Source: Cinnamomum chago
Lineage: Eukaryota; Streptophyta; Magnoliopsida; Laurales; Lauraceae
Direction of reading: 5' to 3'
DNA length: 64,000 bases
Assembly: GCA_038049695.1 (NCBI GenBank)
Contig: CP142458.1
Coordinates: 43,989,501 to 44,053,500 of the forward strand
In this document: piece after piece, positions 23,436 through 35,738 of the stretch
How positions within the stretch are numbered: the stretch's first letter is position 1
How the letters are laid out: each line of letters starts with the position of its first letter
Position numbers and translations under genes: made by a program
The notes under the pieces: generated by a model
What the model saw: the letters and a program-made list of their open reading frames with translations, nothing else
Told to the model about the DNA's origin: nothing
The model's database searches: none

Positions 23436-24802
23436 GGTCCGGGACTTCTGATTTTTCTCTTTTTCTTTCCTTTCCTTCCAACATATAATCAATCACATAA
23501 AACTATAAACAAGGGGGCTTAAACACATGTTTCCAAGACATTAAAATGAGCTAAAGAGCTCCTCATTTCAAGTTCCTCCATTTCCATCCTTTCCATCTAT
23601 TCCATCCACAATAAAACTCAAAGTGGAGAAAACTCATTCATGTGAAACCATTTGAAATTCTTGACAATAGGATGCATGTACTTTCAAGAGCTTAACAAGA
23701 AAGAATAACTCATCAATAAGCACATCTCATAATCAATATTTATCATATCAAAAACAACTATTAAAATTACCAAAACCATCAATGAAATCAAGATTTTTAT
23801 CACAAAACATGTTAATAAGCAAAACAATCCATTCATCCACTTGCCTTTGACTCTAATCAAGCAAATCAAGCTCCTAATCACCTCTCAAGCTCAAGATCCA
23901 CAATCTCTACAAAAACCCCCAAAACAACCCAAAAATGGGTTAAACAATGAAATGACAATGAAACTTTCCAATAATCAAGGTGGAGCTTCTCTAAGGCTAG
24001 AAGATTACAAATCTAGAAGATGGGAAGAATCACTTACTTGGATGACCTTCAAATGAGAAGAACAAGCTCAAGGAGGGTTTCAATGTTGGTGGATTTCTCT
24101 TCTAATGGCATCTATGTAAAGCTTGCAAGGTGGAGAAGAGAATGGTGATCTCCATTTCTTGAGTGATGATCTCTTGGAGTGGCTTGGAGATGAAGAAGCA
24201 AGAAGAAGAAGAAGTTGCACAAAGGGGAAAACCCTAGGTTCAGCTGGAACAAGAAAATGGAGAAGGAAGGAGATGGGTTCCCCTTATAAGCAAGTGGGGT
24301 TTGGGTCCCACAACTTAAGGGACTAGGGTGGCTGAAATCATCTAATTCGGGACCTCGGATGGATTCGACGAAGAAGGAAGAAATGATCGTCGAAATATCT
24401 AGTTTCCAAAAAGTATATGTTTCACGGATTTCGAGAATATCAAGTTTTGGGTACAGATTTGGTGTGCAATGACTGTTTTGCCCTCAAGGCCAAGAAATCG
24501 GTTTTCGGGTTCTCAAATGGATACGAGATCAACATGAAAGTTGTAGGATTCCTCAAGATGAATGCAACGGGCCAAAAACACGATACGAAACCAATCGGGA
24601 AAATCTCTCAAGAAAATGCAAAGCCGAAAAGGGAACCCCCAAAGGGCCCCACAAGCTACCAAAGCACTCAAAAGCCCAAAACTAGAAGAAAACCCATTCT
24701 AGCTCACAAACTCAACCCAACAACTACTAATCCCACTAAAAGAACTAATCCACAAATAAAACAACACTAATCCAAGAGATTAGGGGTCGGGTTCTCACAC
24801 CC

Positions 24803-25031
24803 TTGAAGGAGCACTATACTCCATCCGAATACGCGTCACCATCGTGTATTCAGCTGCCTATAGTACAGGCAGCTCAATATGAAATCAAGCCAAGCACAAT
24901 CAATCTGATCCCTTCGTTCTATGGCTTGCACAATGAGGACCCGTACAACCACATTGATGAGTTTTTGGTTATTTGCTCCACAGTGCGAATAAACAATTTC
25001 AGTAGTGAGGCCCTAAAATTGTTTCTCTTTC
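24803..25031 (+). pseudogene. Y gag region, part between S1 and S2
   Basis: Coding-like stretch with the Athila gag phrase FYGLHNEDPYNHIDEF. It ends where solo LTR S2 is inserted. Confidence 0.7.
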
Positions 25032-27268
25032 TGTAAAGTCCGGGGATTCGAACCCTAGAGGGGGGGTGAATAGGGTGAGCTCCAATTATGACCAATTACA
25101 ACCAATTTTAACTTCTTTAAAACAAACTAGTTACATGTGATGATTAATCATACAAGATGCGGAAGCTAACAAAAGAATCACCACAAAGCAATCACCATCA
25201 CACAAGTATTTATAGTGGTTCGGCCTCAATGCCTACATCCACTACCGGCTTGTGATCCAACACCCCACCGGATTTCCACTATTTATGCTTTTCAATACGC
25301 TAAGCAATAACCTTTACAATATGCTTTTCAAGGCTTAGCAATAACCTTTAGATTGATGTTTTTCAAGGCTTAACATCAACCTATACACTATGCTTTTATA
25401 GGCTAAGCAATAACCTCTTCAACCACAAGGTTGGTTATCTCACTAATATGTGTCTTTAATACACTAGATGGAGATTCATTTTAGCTCATTACATTTGCCT
25501 CTAAAATAGGCGGATATGGAAGTGATAAACTAATACACACTCACACTATGAATGCAAAGATGAAAGTATATGAAGTGTGTGTGTGTGGTCCTCAATCATT
25601 TTGAAAATGAAAGCTCATAAATGTATGCCTAAGGCTTTTGAAAGTTTTAGCTCATAAAACATTTATGATTGAGGAAGCAATGCAATCACATGTTAAAAGT
25701 AACAACTTGTTAATGATATCAAAGTTACACAAGTTGTATGAAATGGATTAGCTCTAAACATGTGATGCATAGGGATGTCAATCAAATCAACAATGTAGCT
25801 CAAAACATAAAAATAGATTTGATTGAAGTTAGGGGACAAATCATATGTAATTATAAATACAACTTGAAAAAGATTTACCTATTAAAGTAAGGCAAGTTGT
25901 GAAACTTTAAAACAATAATACACATATGATTTGTAAAGATGTTGAATCCAAAACATAAGATACATTTGAAAGAGATTTTCTTATGATGGAAAAACAACAA
26001 CCAAAGATTCAATCAAGTATATGAATCATGTTACATCTAATTTCAAAGATGTTTCCATTAACATGATCTACTTAGATTTACCAAAGATTAAGTACTACTT
26101 GTATTGAATCAAATGGTGATGCATCCAAAACAATAGATCTATTCAAAGTATAAGACATGCTAAGGATACAACACATCATAGGTTAACATGCTACTAAGAT
26201 TTATCAAAGATAAAACAAAACATGAAAACATATGATTTGTAAAGAAGTTGAATCCAAAACATAAGTTAGTTTTGAAAGAGATGTTCTTATGATGGAAAAC
26301 AACAACCAAAGATTCAACCAAGTATATGGATCATGTTACATATGATTTCAAAGATTTTTCCATTAACATGATCTACTTAGATTTACCAAAGTTAAGTACT
26401 ACTTGGATTGAATCATATGGTGTTGTATCCAAAACAATAAATCAATTCAAAACATAAAACATGTTAAGGACACAACACAAACATAGTTTAACATGCTAGA
26501 AATGATTTACCAAAAATAAAACAAAGCATGAAAACATATGATTAAGGAAAGTAAAGCCTACTTGGTGATTTAACTTCATTAATCCAAGCTTTAGCTTTCC
26601 TAATGCTCCCCTTCATCCCTTGGTTCATTTCCCTTGAATATGCCTAAAAACCTCTCAAGGAGGGGCTTAAAATTCCCAACTTTTGGCAAAGGAAAGAACT
26701 CATATTTATAGCAAAAAGTGCCCAACGGCTAGTCCTCGGTCGACCTGCAAAGGGGTCTCGGTCGACCGGGAAGGCACAACGGTCATAATTTTTACCGTTG
26801 GCAGGTTTCAGTTCAAAAACCTGCAACTCGACCGACAGTGTTCCCGGTCGACCGGGACACAGGTCTCGGTCGACTGGCGACACTGCCGGGACACCCCCTT
26901 TTTGCAAAAAATCCAACTTTGCATATTTTGAAGGAATTTCTTTGGGGGACCTTTTGGCCACTAAATCAAGCTGGAAAAACATGTTTTAAAGATTCTAATG
27001 GTTTTTAAAACATGAACATAAAAAGCCTAAAAAGATTGAAAACTTTTAAAACAAAGGCTTGCTTGATTTCTTGAAAACTCTTTTCTAAAACAAATGCATC
27101 CAAGATAAAAAGACAAATCATGCATAAATCAATACTTTTACAAATCTTAAAAGCAATGCATGAATAAAACAAGATTTCAAGTTTATCTAAAACAATGCAA
27201 GTGTGTAAATCAAATGATGCGTGAATGATAATGCATCCATCAAATTGCAATCTACAAAATTCCTAACA
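25032..27268 (-). mobile_element. S2: solo X LTR (2237 bp) inside Y gag
   Basis: This is the reverse-oriented X LTR: it starts (minus) TGTTAGGAATTTTG at 27268 and ends at 25032, with the perfect target duplication CTTTC at 25027-25031 and 27269-27273. It contains the four GGTCGACC-type sites, the 33-bp repeats (four units) and a short G run (the C run of other copies). It is diverged from the other X LTRs and carries an extra duplicated block near 25920-26540. Confidence 0.93.
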
Positions 27269-28751
27269 CTTTCCGTTTTCATTAAAAGACAAAGCCAAGT
27301 ATTGGCTGAGTACTTTACCTCCAAACTCTATCAATTCTTGGGCCCAACTCCAACAAAAATCCTTGGACAAATATTTCTCTGTGGGCAAAACAAATCAGTA
27401 TAGGAGATCCATCACATCCTTCGCCCAAACCGACAGTGAACAGTTTCATGAGGCGTGGGATAGATTTAAGGATCTCCTTAGAAAGTGTCCTCATCACCAA
27501 ATTGCCAAATGGCAATTGGTGCAATTCTTTTATGATGGGCTATCACCCGAATGGCAAAACATGGTAGTAACCGCCAGTGGGGGATCAATTATGCTGAAAA
27601 ATGAGGATGAGGCATGGGAACTTTTTGAGAATATGAGTGAGACATTTCAGCACCATGCCTCCACTGCTAGATTGGAGAGCCCAGCAGCCTCGATTTTGCA
27701 GAAACCAAAGGGGGTATTTGAAATTCAGCCCTCTAATGAGCTCACAACCCAAGTGGCTGCCTTGACCCAAAAGTTAGAGCAGCTAATTTCTGGGGGACAA
27801 TCTCTCCAATCTTCATCTCCCCAGCCCCCTGCTCATCAAGATGCTTGCGCTTTATGCAACAGTCCCACTCACTTTGTGAGCAATTGTCCTGCAGCACCCC
27901 AATTTCCTGAGTTTGTGCAAGAGCAAGTGAATGCTGCACATGGGTTCTCCAAACCAGGTAATGATCCATTTTCGAATACTTTTAACCCGGGATGGCGCAA
28001 TCACCCCAACTTTTCATGGAAGTCGCCCGGTCAAGGCACTTCATTCTCTCAACCGGGAAATGGGCCTAATTCTCAATACAATCCTGCGGCCTATCGTTCC
28101 CAACAATCCTACCAGCAACCCAACCCTCAACCACCTCAAAGAACTCCATCATTTGAGGAGACAGTGCTGCAAGAGCTCAAAGAGCTCAAAGCAACCACTC
28201 AGCTGGTCCATTCCCACTCTCAATCCATAGCTAAGCTAGAGGTCCAGATCGGGCAAATAGCTAATGCTCTTAACAAAAGAGAGGAGGGACGCTTGCCTAG
28301 CCAACCCACGGTTAATCCTAAGAATTCTTTTGAGATGGGTAGTGGTTCGCAACATAATGATACCTATCATGAGCAAGCGAAAATGGTTGTCACATTACGG
28401 AATGGGCGTGAGGTTGAGACTAGGCCTGAGGAGCCTAGGCAAGATGTGAAAGAGCCCACAGCCAATCCCAAGAGCTCTCGGGTTGACATGGTTTCTAAGG
28501 GAGATGAGGCACCCCCATATGTGCCTAAAGTCCCTTTTCCCACTTGTCTTGACACACCCTCTCCCTTTAGTAAAAAGAAAGCAACCATGGATGAAATGTT
28601 GGAGGTGTTTAAGCAAGTAAAGATTAACCTGCCTTTGCTGGATGCTATCAAGCAGGTTCCTTCTTATGCTAAATTTCTGAAAGATTTGTGCACTCAAAAA
28701 CACAAATCAAAATCTCATGTGCAAAGAAGGTTTTACTTACCGAGCAGGTGA
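27269..28751 (+). pseudogene. Y gag region, main part after S2
   Basis: An open stretch covers 27363-28751. The first part matches the Athila/gypsy retrotransposon gag domain (phrases such as DKYFSVGKTNQYRR, EAWDRFKDLLRKCPHH and QFFYDGL). A CX2CX4HX4C knuckle (CALCNSPTHFVSNC) follows, then a Pro/Gln/Ser/Asn-rich part and a conserved phrase KVPFPTCLDTPSPFSKKK ahead of the protease. Gag would form the particle shell and bind RNA. The whole gag region of Y is divided by the two solo LTRs and is a fossil. Confidence 0.85.
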
Positions 28752-29662
28752 GCTCAATTCTCCATAATGACACTCCTCCCAAGCTGAAAGATCTTGGCAC
28801 TCCCACCATTACGTGCACAATTGGGAGTCACGTTATTGATCATGCATTGTTGGATCTGGGAGCGAGTGTCAATCTCTTGCCTTACTCGGTGTATGAGCAG
28901 ATTGGGCTAGGGGACTTAAAGCCCACTCCGGTTACCTTGCAGCTTGCTGATAGATCAGTTAGGGTGCCCCGGGGAATAATTGAGGATGTTCTGATCAAGG
29001 TCGACAAGTTCTTTTTCGCTGTCGATTTCATCGTCCTTGACACTGAACCAGTGCAAAACTCACGGAAGCACACTACTGTCATTCTTGGACGGCCCTTTTT
29101 GGCCACGGCCAATGCGAACATTAATTGCCGAACCGGAGTTATAGATGTTTCCTTCGGGAATATGAAAGTGAGGCTGAATGCTTTTAGGGCCTCTCATCAA
29201 CCTTCAGACCAAGATGACTGCTTTGCAGTCAATGTTGTTGATGAGATTGTCGAAAACGCTCCTCACCCTGAGGATACTCTGCCAGCTGTCATTGCTCCTG
29301 ATCTGTTCGACAGTCAGGAAGCTCAAATTTTGGATGTGTTGGAAATGCACAAGAGTGCACTCGGCTGTTCAATTGCCGAGTTGAAAGATATTGATCCCTC
29401 CATCTACATATCTTGTCTCCCTTGCATTGCTGATTTTACATTTTCTCGAGATATGCAGAGATTTTTAGATCCTAACCTGGAGGAGGTAGACATGAAAGAA
29501 GTGTTGAGTCATGTCTTTTTGCAAGTTTGGTTTGTACTTCTTAGGTTTTATTTGTTTCTGTTTATTGTGCTTGCCGCTAACATTCCACAGGTACTTTGGT
29601 CTGAGTTGGGGGGAGTGGTGGAGTCCATTGTTTTAATGGACCCGTCCTATCCTATGGGCTGA
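28688..29662 (+). pseudogene. Y aspartic-protease region
   Basis: Contains the retroviral-type protease motif DLGASVNLLPYSVYEQ and the later flap/ILGRPFLATA motif, both typical of Athila-group pol. After about 29460 the resemblance to the segment that leads into reverse transcriptase stops and the sequence passes into non-coding DNA. The protease would cleave the gag polyprotein. No RT, RNase H or integrase follows before the 3' LTR. Confidence 0.85.
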
Positions 29663-31578
29663 AAATACTTGACGTCTGGCTGACGACGTTAAACCAAGCT
29701 CTTGCAGGAGGAAACCCGATTGTAGATAGAGTCGTAGCATAGGTGTAGTGTCTTTTCGCCCTTTTTGTCGTTACAATTGAGTCCATTTTGGGTCACCCAA
29801 GATGGAGGAGGGGGATACCTTTAGGTAGTGAGTCCTAGCCATGATGGTAAAAAAAGAAAAAAAAAATTTCCAGCGTCTTGACGCTCGGAAAATTTTTATG
29901 TCAGGTTAGTCTCTGCCTTGGGGCGTCTGGACGCCCGGTTTGTTTCAAAAGCATGTTGTTCTTTGCCTTTGGGCGTCTGGACGCCCCACCTGGGTGTCTG
30001 GACGCCCGGAAAATTTTTAATATGGTCTTCTCTCTGCCTTGGGGCGTCTGGACGCTGGAAATTCTAAAAAAAAAAAATCCAAAAAAAAAAAATCTTTTTA
30101 CTTGTTTTCCTTACTGTTCTTTTTCTTAATTCTTTTGCACTTGTGTTGAGGTAGTTTAGGTTGTGTTTTCCTTTTTCAGTTGTACACCCTCCTGCGGGGT
30201 GGGTCTTTGGTGCTAACATTTTGCAGGTTCTTTCGTGCAAGTTGAGGGGTCTACCCGACTTTTCTTTACTATGCACCGTTTTGTTTAGCACTACCCAAGT
30301 GATATCCCTCCTTTTCCCTTTACTTTTATTGTCCTTTATCTTTTATTCTATGTTTAACATTGTGGACACTATTACATTCAGTTGGGGGTGGGGTATTGAC
30401 CTTGGGAGTAGTTTAGGGGTAGTTTTAGCAGTTTTATTTATGTTTCCTTGTTGTCTTTTATTTGTCTTTTCTTTTTCCTTGTCTTTTCCCTTTAAAAAAA
30501 AGGGAGCTTTTGCTATTTGTGGTAGTCTTTCGGGAGATTTCCAACCGGGTTTTTATGAAACGAAGATACCCTGTTTTTGGAACTTTTTGTGAGGAAAAAG
30601 AGAAAAATGGTTCATTATCTTGTTGTAGGAAAGAGTTTTTGAGAAAGTGTTGAATTATTGATCTCTCACTCAACACGTATTATATAGAAAATTTGAAATG
30701 TGAAACTATGATTTCCATACTAGTGAAAACTTCAGAGCAATTATGATGGAAAGCTGACCCTCGGTCATACTGAAGTCGGGCATATGGAAAGGGCTACCTA
30801 TTGTTAGGGACCGTTTTATAAGAAAAAAAAAAGTTGTGACTAGTTTGGGTTCGTAGCCTTTTTAACTCGAGCCAGTAAGCTCATAGGGGTATTGCCATTC
30901 CTAGTGCCCTAAGGACATTTGTCTTGGGAGTCATTGGCTGAATGCTCGTTACATGGGTTAATTAGAAAGCTTAAGGGACCTAGGCATTGCACAGTCATTT
31001 CTTAAAAAAAAGAAAAAAGAAAAAAAAAGAAAATCAAAATAGCGTTATCATGTCCTTTGAAAAACAATAGTGTGAAAGCCACCACAAATGCCTTGAGATG
31101 AATCATGTTAACTTTTACTGAGGTTCGGTGGCCCAGCATTTTGAAAAAAAAAAAGAGTGTTTTCACGGAAATTGCTAGTTGATCATTTTATGCTTTCATG
31201 CTTCTATATGTACACAATTTTCACCGTGCACGATCAATTTTTCCAGCATGATTTTGAGGATTTCGGACCAAAAGATAGGATTGGTGAACCACATTTGAGT
31301 GTGTATAGAAAACCCCAAAAATCAGGAATATTCGGTGTTCATCGATACCTTGGCGGAAAATTCTCCCTGTTTTTCTTTTATGTTTTAGGAATTTTGTGGG
31401 TAGATTCACTGCAAACCCTCACGAGACTATAACTCGTCCTCTATGGGGAACTTAGAGGTTTAAAGGCTTGCTGCACATGCTAAGTGCAGCCGTGCTCCCT
31501 ACGAAAGTGGCCTTAGTTAGTTCTTTTTCTTTTGTTTTAGCTTTGCTCGAGGTCTAGCAAACTGTAAGTTGGGGGGTG
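29663..31578 (+). other. Y 3' internal non-coding region and polypurine tract
   Basis: T-rich and A-rich runs, no gene. At 29876-30056 a motif of the type GGGCGTCTGGACGCCC recurs four or five times. The tract GTTGGGGGGTG (31568-31578) directly precedes the 3' LTR and is the polypurine tract. Confidence 0.8.
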
Positions 31579-32886
31579 TGATGAGAGTCTAAAAGTTACA
31601 TTTTAGGCCCCTTAATGAGAACTTGGTTATACCGTCGAAAGAGATTAATTATTTTAATTATGTTATTTTATTGTTTGTAGGTATTACAAATGCAAGGAGA
31701 GAAATTCAGAGCTAAAATGGAAGAAATCTCACAAAGCATGACAAACCGGAGTTGCAAGTAAGAAAGCTGTCAAATATGGGAAGAGACTCAAATAAGAAAG
31801 CAAAGCAAGAGTCCAAACATGCCTTGGACATCCAACATGGGTCCCACTCATCCCATAGCATGCCAACATGGAAGGTCTTCTAATTGCACCATTATTCTCG
31901 GAATTTTCAGAGGCAGTAACTTGAAATGGTCAGAACTTTCAACTCGAGTGTCGGATTCATGAAATCTACATATCGTTGGAAATCTCTTTTCGAGTAGATA
32001 TCCGTGGAGTCCAAGATTGTATAAATCGGAGCTATATCGAGTGAGATATGACCTTGCGAAGTTCGTTGTGATGACCAGTGGGCCCGAACCCGACGGGAAT
32101 CCAACTCCTGCACGAATTGAAGACCTTTTTCACCCCAAAACTTATAAATAAGAGCCCAAACTCGTTTTTGAGGATATTCACATCTTGGGAGAAGTTCTGG
32201 AGGCTTTCTTGGAGCTTGGGGAAGAGCATCAATGGGAATTTCGTCAAGACTTCTTCGTCAATCGTCTTCCATGAGTAACTAAATCTCCATCTTAGGGTTG
32301 TGATGAAACTTTAGTTTTGTGTTTATGGCAATGTATAGGTTCTAGGGTTTTATTTTAAATGCTTTGATTATATGACATTGATTTAATCCATTGATTGGAT
32401 TCGTTTATTAATGCAATATCTCTTTTGGTGTTTTATTCTTGTAGTTTAGAATACCAAGTCATATAACATGATGCTTGAATGAATGTGTTTGTTAGATCTA
32501 GGATAATCTATGCCATAGAGATAGGTTATGCCCTGATTTGCATCCACTACCCTTATTTGGTGACTCTTTGAAGGTTTGTAACCAGAACGAGTCTGGAAAA
32601 CATTGACAGTGAAACCCTAGACCTATATTCGCCATTGCACAGGCTATGGTGGATTCATACCCTAAGACTTTTCTCTAATTGGATCAAAACTTGTCTTTTA
32701 TTTGTTAATTTAGAAATCATTAATTTGTTAATCAAAACCAATCAACCCATTACTTCATTTTCTAATAGGATTAGTTTAGGAATTTAGGAAACAACGCAAC
32801 TTAGCCTTTTTGTCTCAGTGGATACGATACTCGGTTAACATCTCTGCTTTTGCAAGCGGAGATAATAGCGGAGAATAATTTATAAT
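31579..32886 (+). repeat. Y 3' LTR (1308 bp)
   Basis: Same length as the 5' LTR and about 98% identical by eye. Preceded by the polypurine tract; CAGAT follows it. Confidence 0.92.
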
Positions 32887-33594
32887 CAGATTCTCTTGAA
32901 TCTGATTGGGCCGTCAAAAATAATGAGTTAATGACAGCATTTAGTTGGGTCAATTAACAACATTAAGTGGTCTCCGGGGATTTGTTGAGTGGTGGGTCGT
33001 GCCGCGTCTTTTGGAATTCTTCTTGCGATGATCGACGATGGATCTTCATGTTGATCAATGTCAGATGACCATGCAACTTCAGACATAAATTGCTAATAGC
33101 GGGCCAGTACCATCTGTCTTGTCCATTTCTTGATTGATCAGACAGAAAGTGTACTTTCTTGGTCGGCCGGTTAGCGATCTCGGAGCGATCAATGATGATT
33201 ACATGCTTTTAACGGCGGATCCGTGATGTTGACGAAGATTAGTCGTTTCCGAGCATCAAAAATAAGATTTTCAGGAAATCACATGGGCTGGAACTCCCGA
33301 AACGCGAAAAGGATCGGAAAACGGGCCTTCTGGCGGAAATCCAGCGACCCGGATTTCCATGGTCGCTGGCGATCATGCGCCCATGGTCGACGGCGACCAT
33401 GGGGGAATTTTTTTCCCTTTGGTCACTGTTTTGTCAACCGTTTTTCAAGCTTTTTGTTTCGGTTTTTCTCCTGTATTTTTCTTGACATTTTTCTTCATTT
33501 TTTTGGCTTGATTCTCTTGAAGAAAACCTAACAAGAATCCGCGCAAATAAGAGCACAAAGTTTCCTATTTTTTAGAAAAGCCGAAGACTTTGTG
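32887..33594. other. Unassigned sequence right of Y
   Basis: No gene recognised. It continues the sequence at 18403-19047 into which Y inserted, and contains GGCGATCATG/CCATGGTCGACGGCGACCATGG-like small palindromes near 33355-33405. Confidence 0.4.
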
Positions 33595-34265
33595 GTCGAT
33601 TTTCCGTCAAGAGTCGAAACTAGGTCAAACGATGTCGGAATGACCTGAAATTTGAGGTGAAGCCTCCTGAGTAGTAAATAGGACCAACCATGGGCTTTGG
33701 TTTGAGTTTTGAATCCGTTTGGGGTCCTGTCGCTGCTAGGCTTGATTTTGCTGTGAAGAAGATGTCGCGTCTTGATGTGCAGTCAACCGATGTCCGTTTA
33801 ACCTGAAATTTGACAGGGAGCCTATTGGAGTTGTTTTGAGATGATCCATTAGCTCTGATTCGGATGTCATGGTCCGGGGTGTTCCGCCGCCGGTAGCCTT
33901 GATTTTCTTTCGGAGGGTCAAAGTCAGGTCAAACGTTGTCGGAATGGCCTGAAATTTGACGTTCAACCCTTTTGAAGCATGTTGAAGCCGCCCATGTGCT
34001 CTGTTTGACGAGTAATGGTCCCGGTGGTTCTCGCCGCCGAGGGGCTTGATTTTCTTTTGGAGCTTCGAAGTCGGGTCAAACGTCACCGAAATGACCTGAA
34101 ATTTGACGTGGAGCCTTTTGGAGGTATTTTGAGACCATCTGTAGGCTCAGATGAAGTTTTGAGGTCTTCGACGCCGCCGCCGCCAGGATCGCCTGTTTGG
34201 CTGCTGGAGGAGTGAAGTTGGGCCAAATGACGTCGGAATGGTCTGAAACTTAATTCTGACAAGAT
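33595..34265. repeat. Five-unit ~147-bp degenerate tandem array
   Basis: The phrase GGTCAAACGNTGTCGGAATGNCCTGAAATTTGACG (as pattern) recurs with its CCTGAAATTT core at 33644, 33802, 33948, 34095 and, changed, 34242: steps of 158, 146, 147 and 147. Each unit also holds a CGCCGCCG...GGCTTGATTTTC segment and a TTTTGAGA...CTCTGAT segment. Small minus-strand ORFs (33736-34086 and 34083-34313) run through it, with 49-codon periodicity, but show no known domain. Confidence 0.85.
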
Positions 34266-34329
34266 CTGATGCTTGAAGTAGCGTTGCCCGTTTGTAGTAG
34301 GATGTGGCTTCATGTTACTTCTTGATGTT

Positions 34330-34496
34330 GAAGAGGCAAAGTGACATTTTTGGTGTCAATATTGGTAAGGACATATTTATATCCTGAAGCAGTCAAGACA
34401 ATATCCAAGTTCTGTTTCCAGTCTACATAGTTGGATCCCACCAACTTATTCTAGTTGAGGATGGTCGCAAGTGGATTGAAAGTATTTGAATTCATG
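34330..34496 (-). pseudogene. Ty1/copia gag N-terminal fragment
   Basis: On the minus strand the sequence gives LVGSNYVDWKQNLDIVLTAS followed by GYKYVLTN, the well-known start of many plant copia gag proteins. Only this short piece is visible and it is degraded. Confidence 0.8.
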
Positions 34497-35126
34497 CTTG
34501 AAATACTATAGCACATAACCATACATTCAATTAAAGAATATAAATGACATTAGGGTTTAGTATTCTACCAAATTTATATGGAATCCTCGTAACCATTAAA
34601 TTCAAAATACATCGGAATACCAATCCCTTGGGGTATGCCTCCTTAGGGAGTGCAAATACCACCTAGATTGGTGCGGATCAAAGTTGGTCAAAATTGGGAT
34701 TAAGACTAACTATCCATGATCCCCCATCATTCATTATTATCTAGGTATCTCATATCAAAGAATGTATGACTCTCAATTAGCTTCGGTTTCTAAAATACAT
34801 GAGGCAAATCCTTGGGGATACTACATTATTATTTTAGTTAAGTGTGACCCACCAACTAGAATTGCATGACAACCGTTGCCGGCAGCTCCTCCTTGGGGAG
34901 TGGACCCTTGCCCCGTCTCACCAACACTATCCTAAGGAGATCCGTATCTAGTAACCGGAGAAATAAAAGCCTTCCATGGGGAATGGCCATTCTCATGATG
35001 GCGCGAGGCAAATACTTTCCTTACAGTGGACCTATGGTGGAAAACTATGGGGATTTCTCAGTTTAAATGCCCCGCTCCCACTTAATATTTTATAATAGAG
35101 GACTTTCCTTATAAGGTATTAGGGCC

Positions 35127-35170
<44 letters not shown>

Positions 35171-35738
35171 CATCAAATCATCTCATGATATGATCCAAGA
35201 TTGGCTCCAACTCAAGTTATTTTAAGAAAAGTCCAGTTTCTTAAATTAGTGTTACCAATGTGTCCATCTCATGGGTCATCAACACTAATTAGAACTCTTT
35301 CCAAAAATTAATTTGATTTGACCAATTTTAGTAACTTGCTATGTTTGGATCAGATTTGGAAACATTCTAAATCAAGTATTCATCCATAAATAGAAAGTCC
35401 TAAAATTAGAAACTAGTCCTCTCCTCCACATGGCCCTAGCGGAATAGACTTCTTGGACTTCTAGACTTTCCAAAACTTTGAAATTCGATAAACTCTTTGG
35501 GCAACTCCAAATCACTTTTGGTAATCTTCAAACTCTTTGATTAGGAGTCCAACATCGATTTCCTTCTTCGTCTCGGACATCGCCAGAATTTACAAATTTA
35601 GAAAAATCACATAAATTCCTATGTCTCTAAGATGAGACTTACTTACGTGGTAATCTAAACTTGGAAATCAAAGGGCTATAGGGAAATTCATCATGCTTTG
35701 CCCTTTCACGGGAAACCAAGGAAACCATGATGCCCTTT
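34497..35738 (-). other. Probable copia leader/LTR remnant
   Basis: Non-coding sequence that lies upstream of the copia gag fragment on the minus strand, with several CTTGGGGA/TCCCCAAG phrases and a (TA)n run at 35130-35167. It ends where E2 begins. Assignment rests on position only. Confidence 0.4.

Larger units (their letters stand above)
20867..24799 (-). mobile_element. S1: solo chromovirus LTR (3933 bp) inside Y
   Basis: In plus reading it runs TGTCACGCCCCCGAACC...GGGTTCTCACA, with the perfect 5-bp duplication CCCTT at 20862-20866 and 24800-24804. Long blocks match E1 and E2 LTRs (for example the GGGACCACGG region near 22350 and the part around 24400-24660), in the same minus orientation. 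It has its own palindrome cluster and a ~90-bp tandem array that lengthen it. No internal region remains, so it arose by LTR-LTR recombination. Confidence 0.92.
19053..32886 (+). mobile_element. Y: Athila-like Ty3/gypsy element with gag and protease only
   Basis: Two 1308-bp LTRs (19053-20360 and 31579-32886) enclose an Athila-type primer-binding site, a gag region, an aspartic-protease region and a long non-coding 3' part ending in a polypurine tract. Flanking 5-mers CTGAT (19048-19052) and CAGAT (32887-32891) differ at one base and are a plausible decayed target duplication. About 25 LTR differences noticed by eye (about 2%) suggest an age near 0.7-0.8 My at the same rate used for E1. Two solo LTRs (S1 and S2) sit inside; without them Y is about 7.65 kb. 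No RT, RNase H or integrase is recognisable, so it would need help in trans. The coding parts look decayed. Confidence 0.88.

Noticed and set aside
32886-32905. Perfect 8-bp inverted repeat TCAGATTC/GAATCTGA at the right edge of Y
   Set aside because: Probably chance; it straddles the LTR end and has no partner at the left edge.
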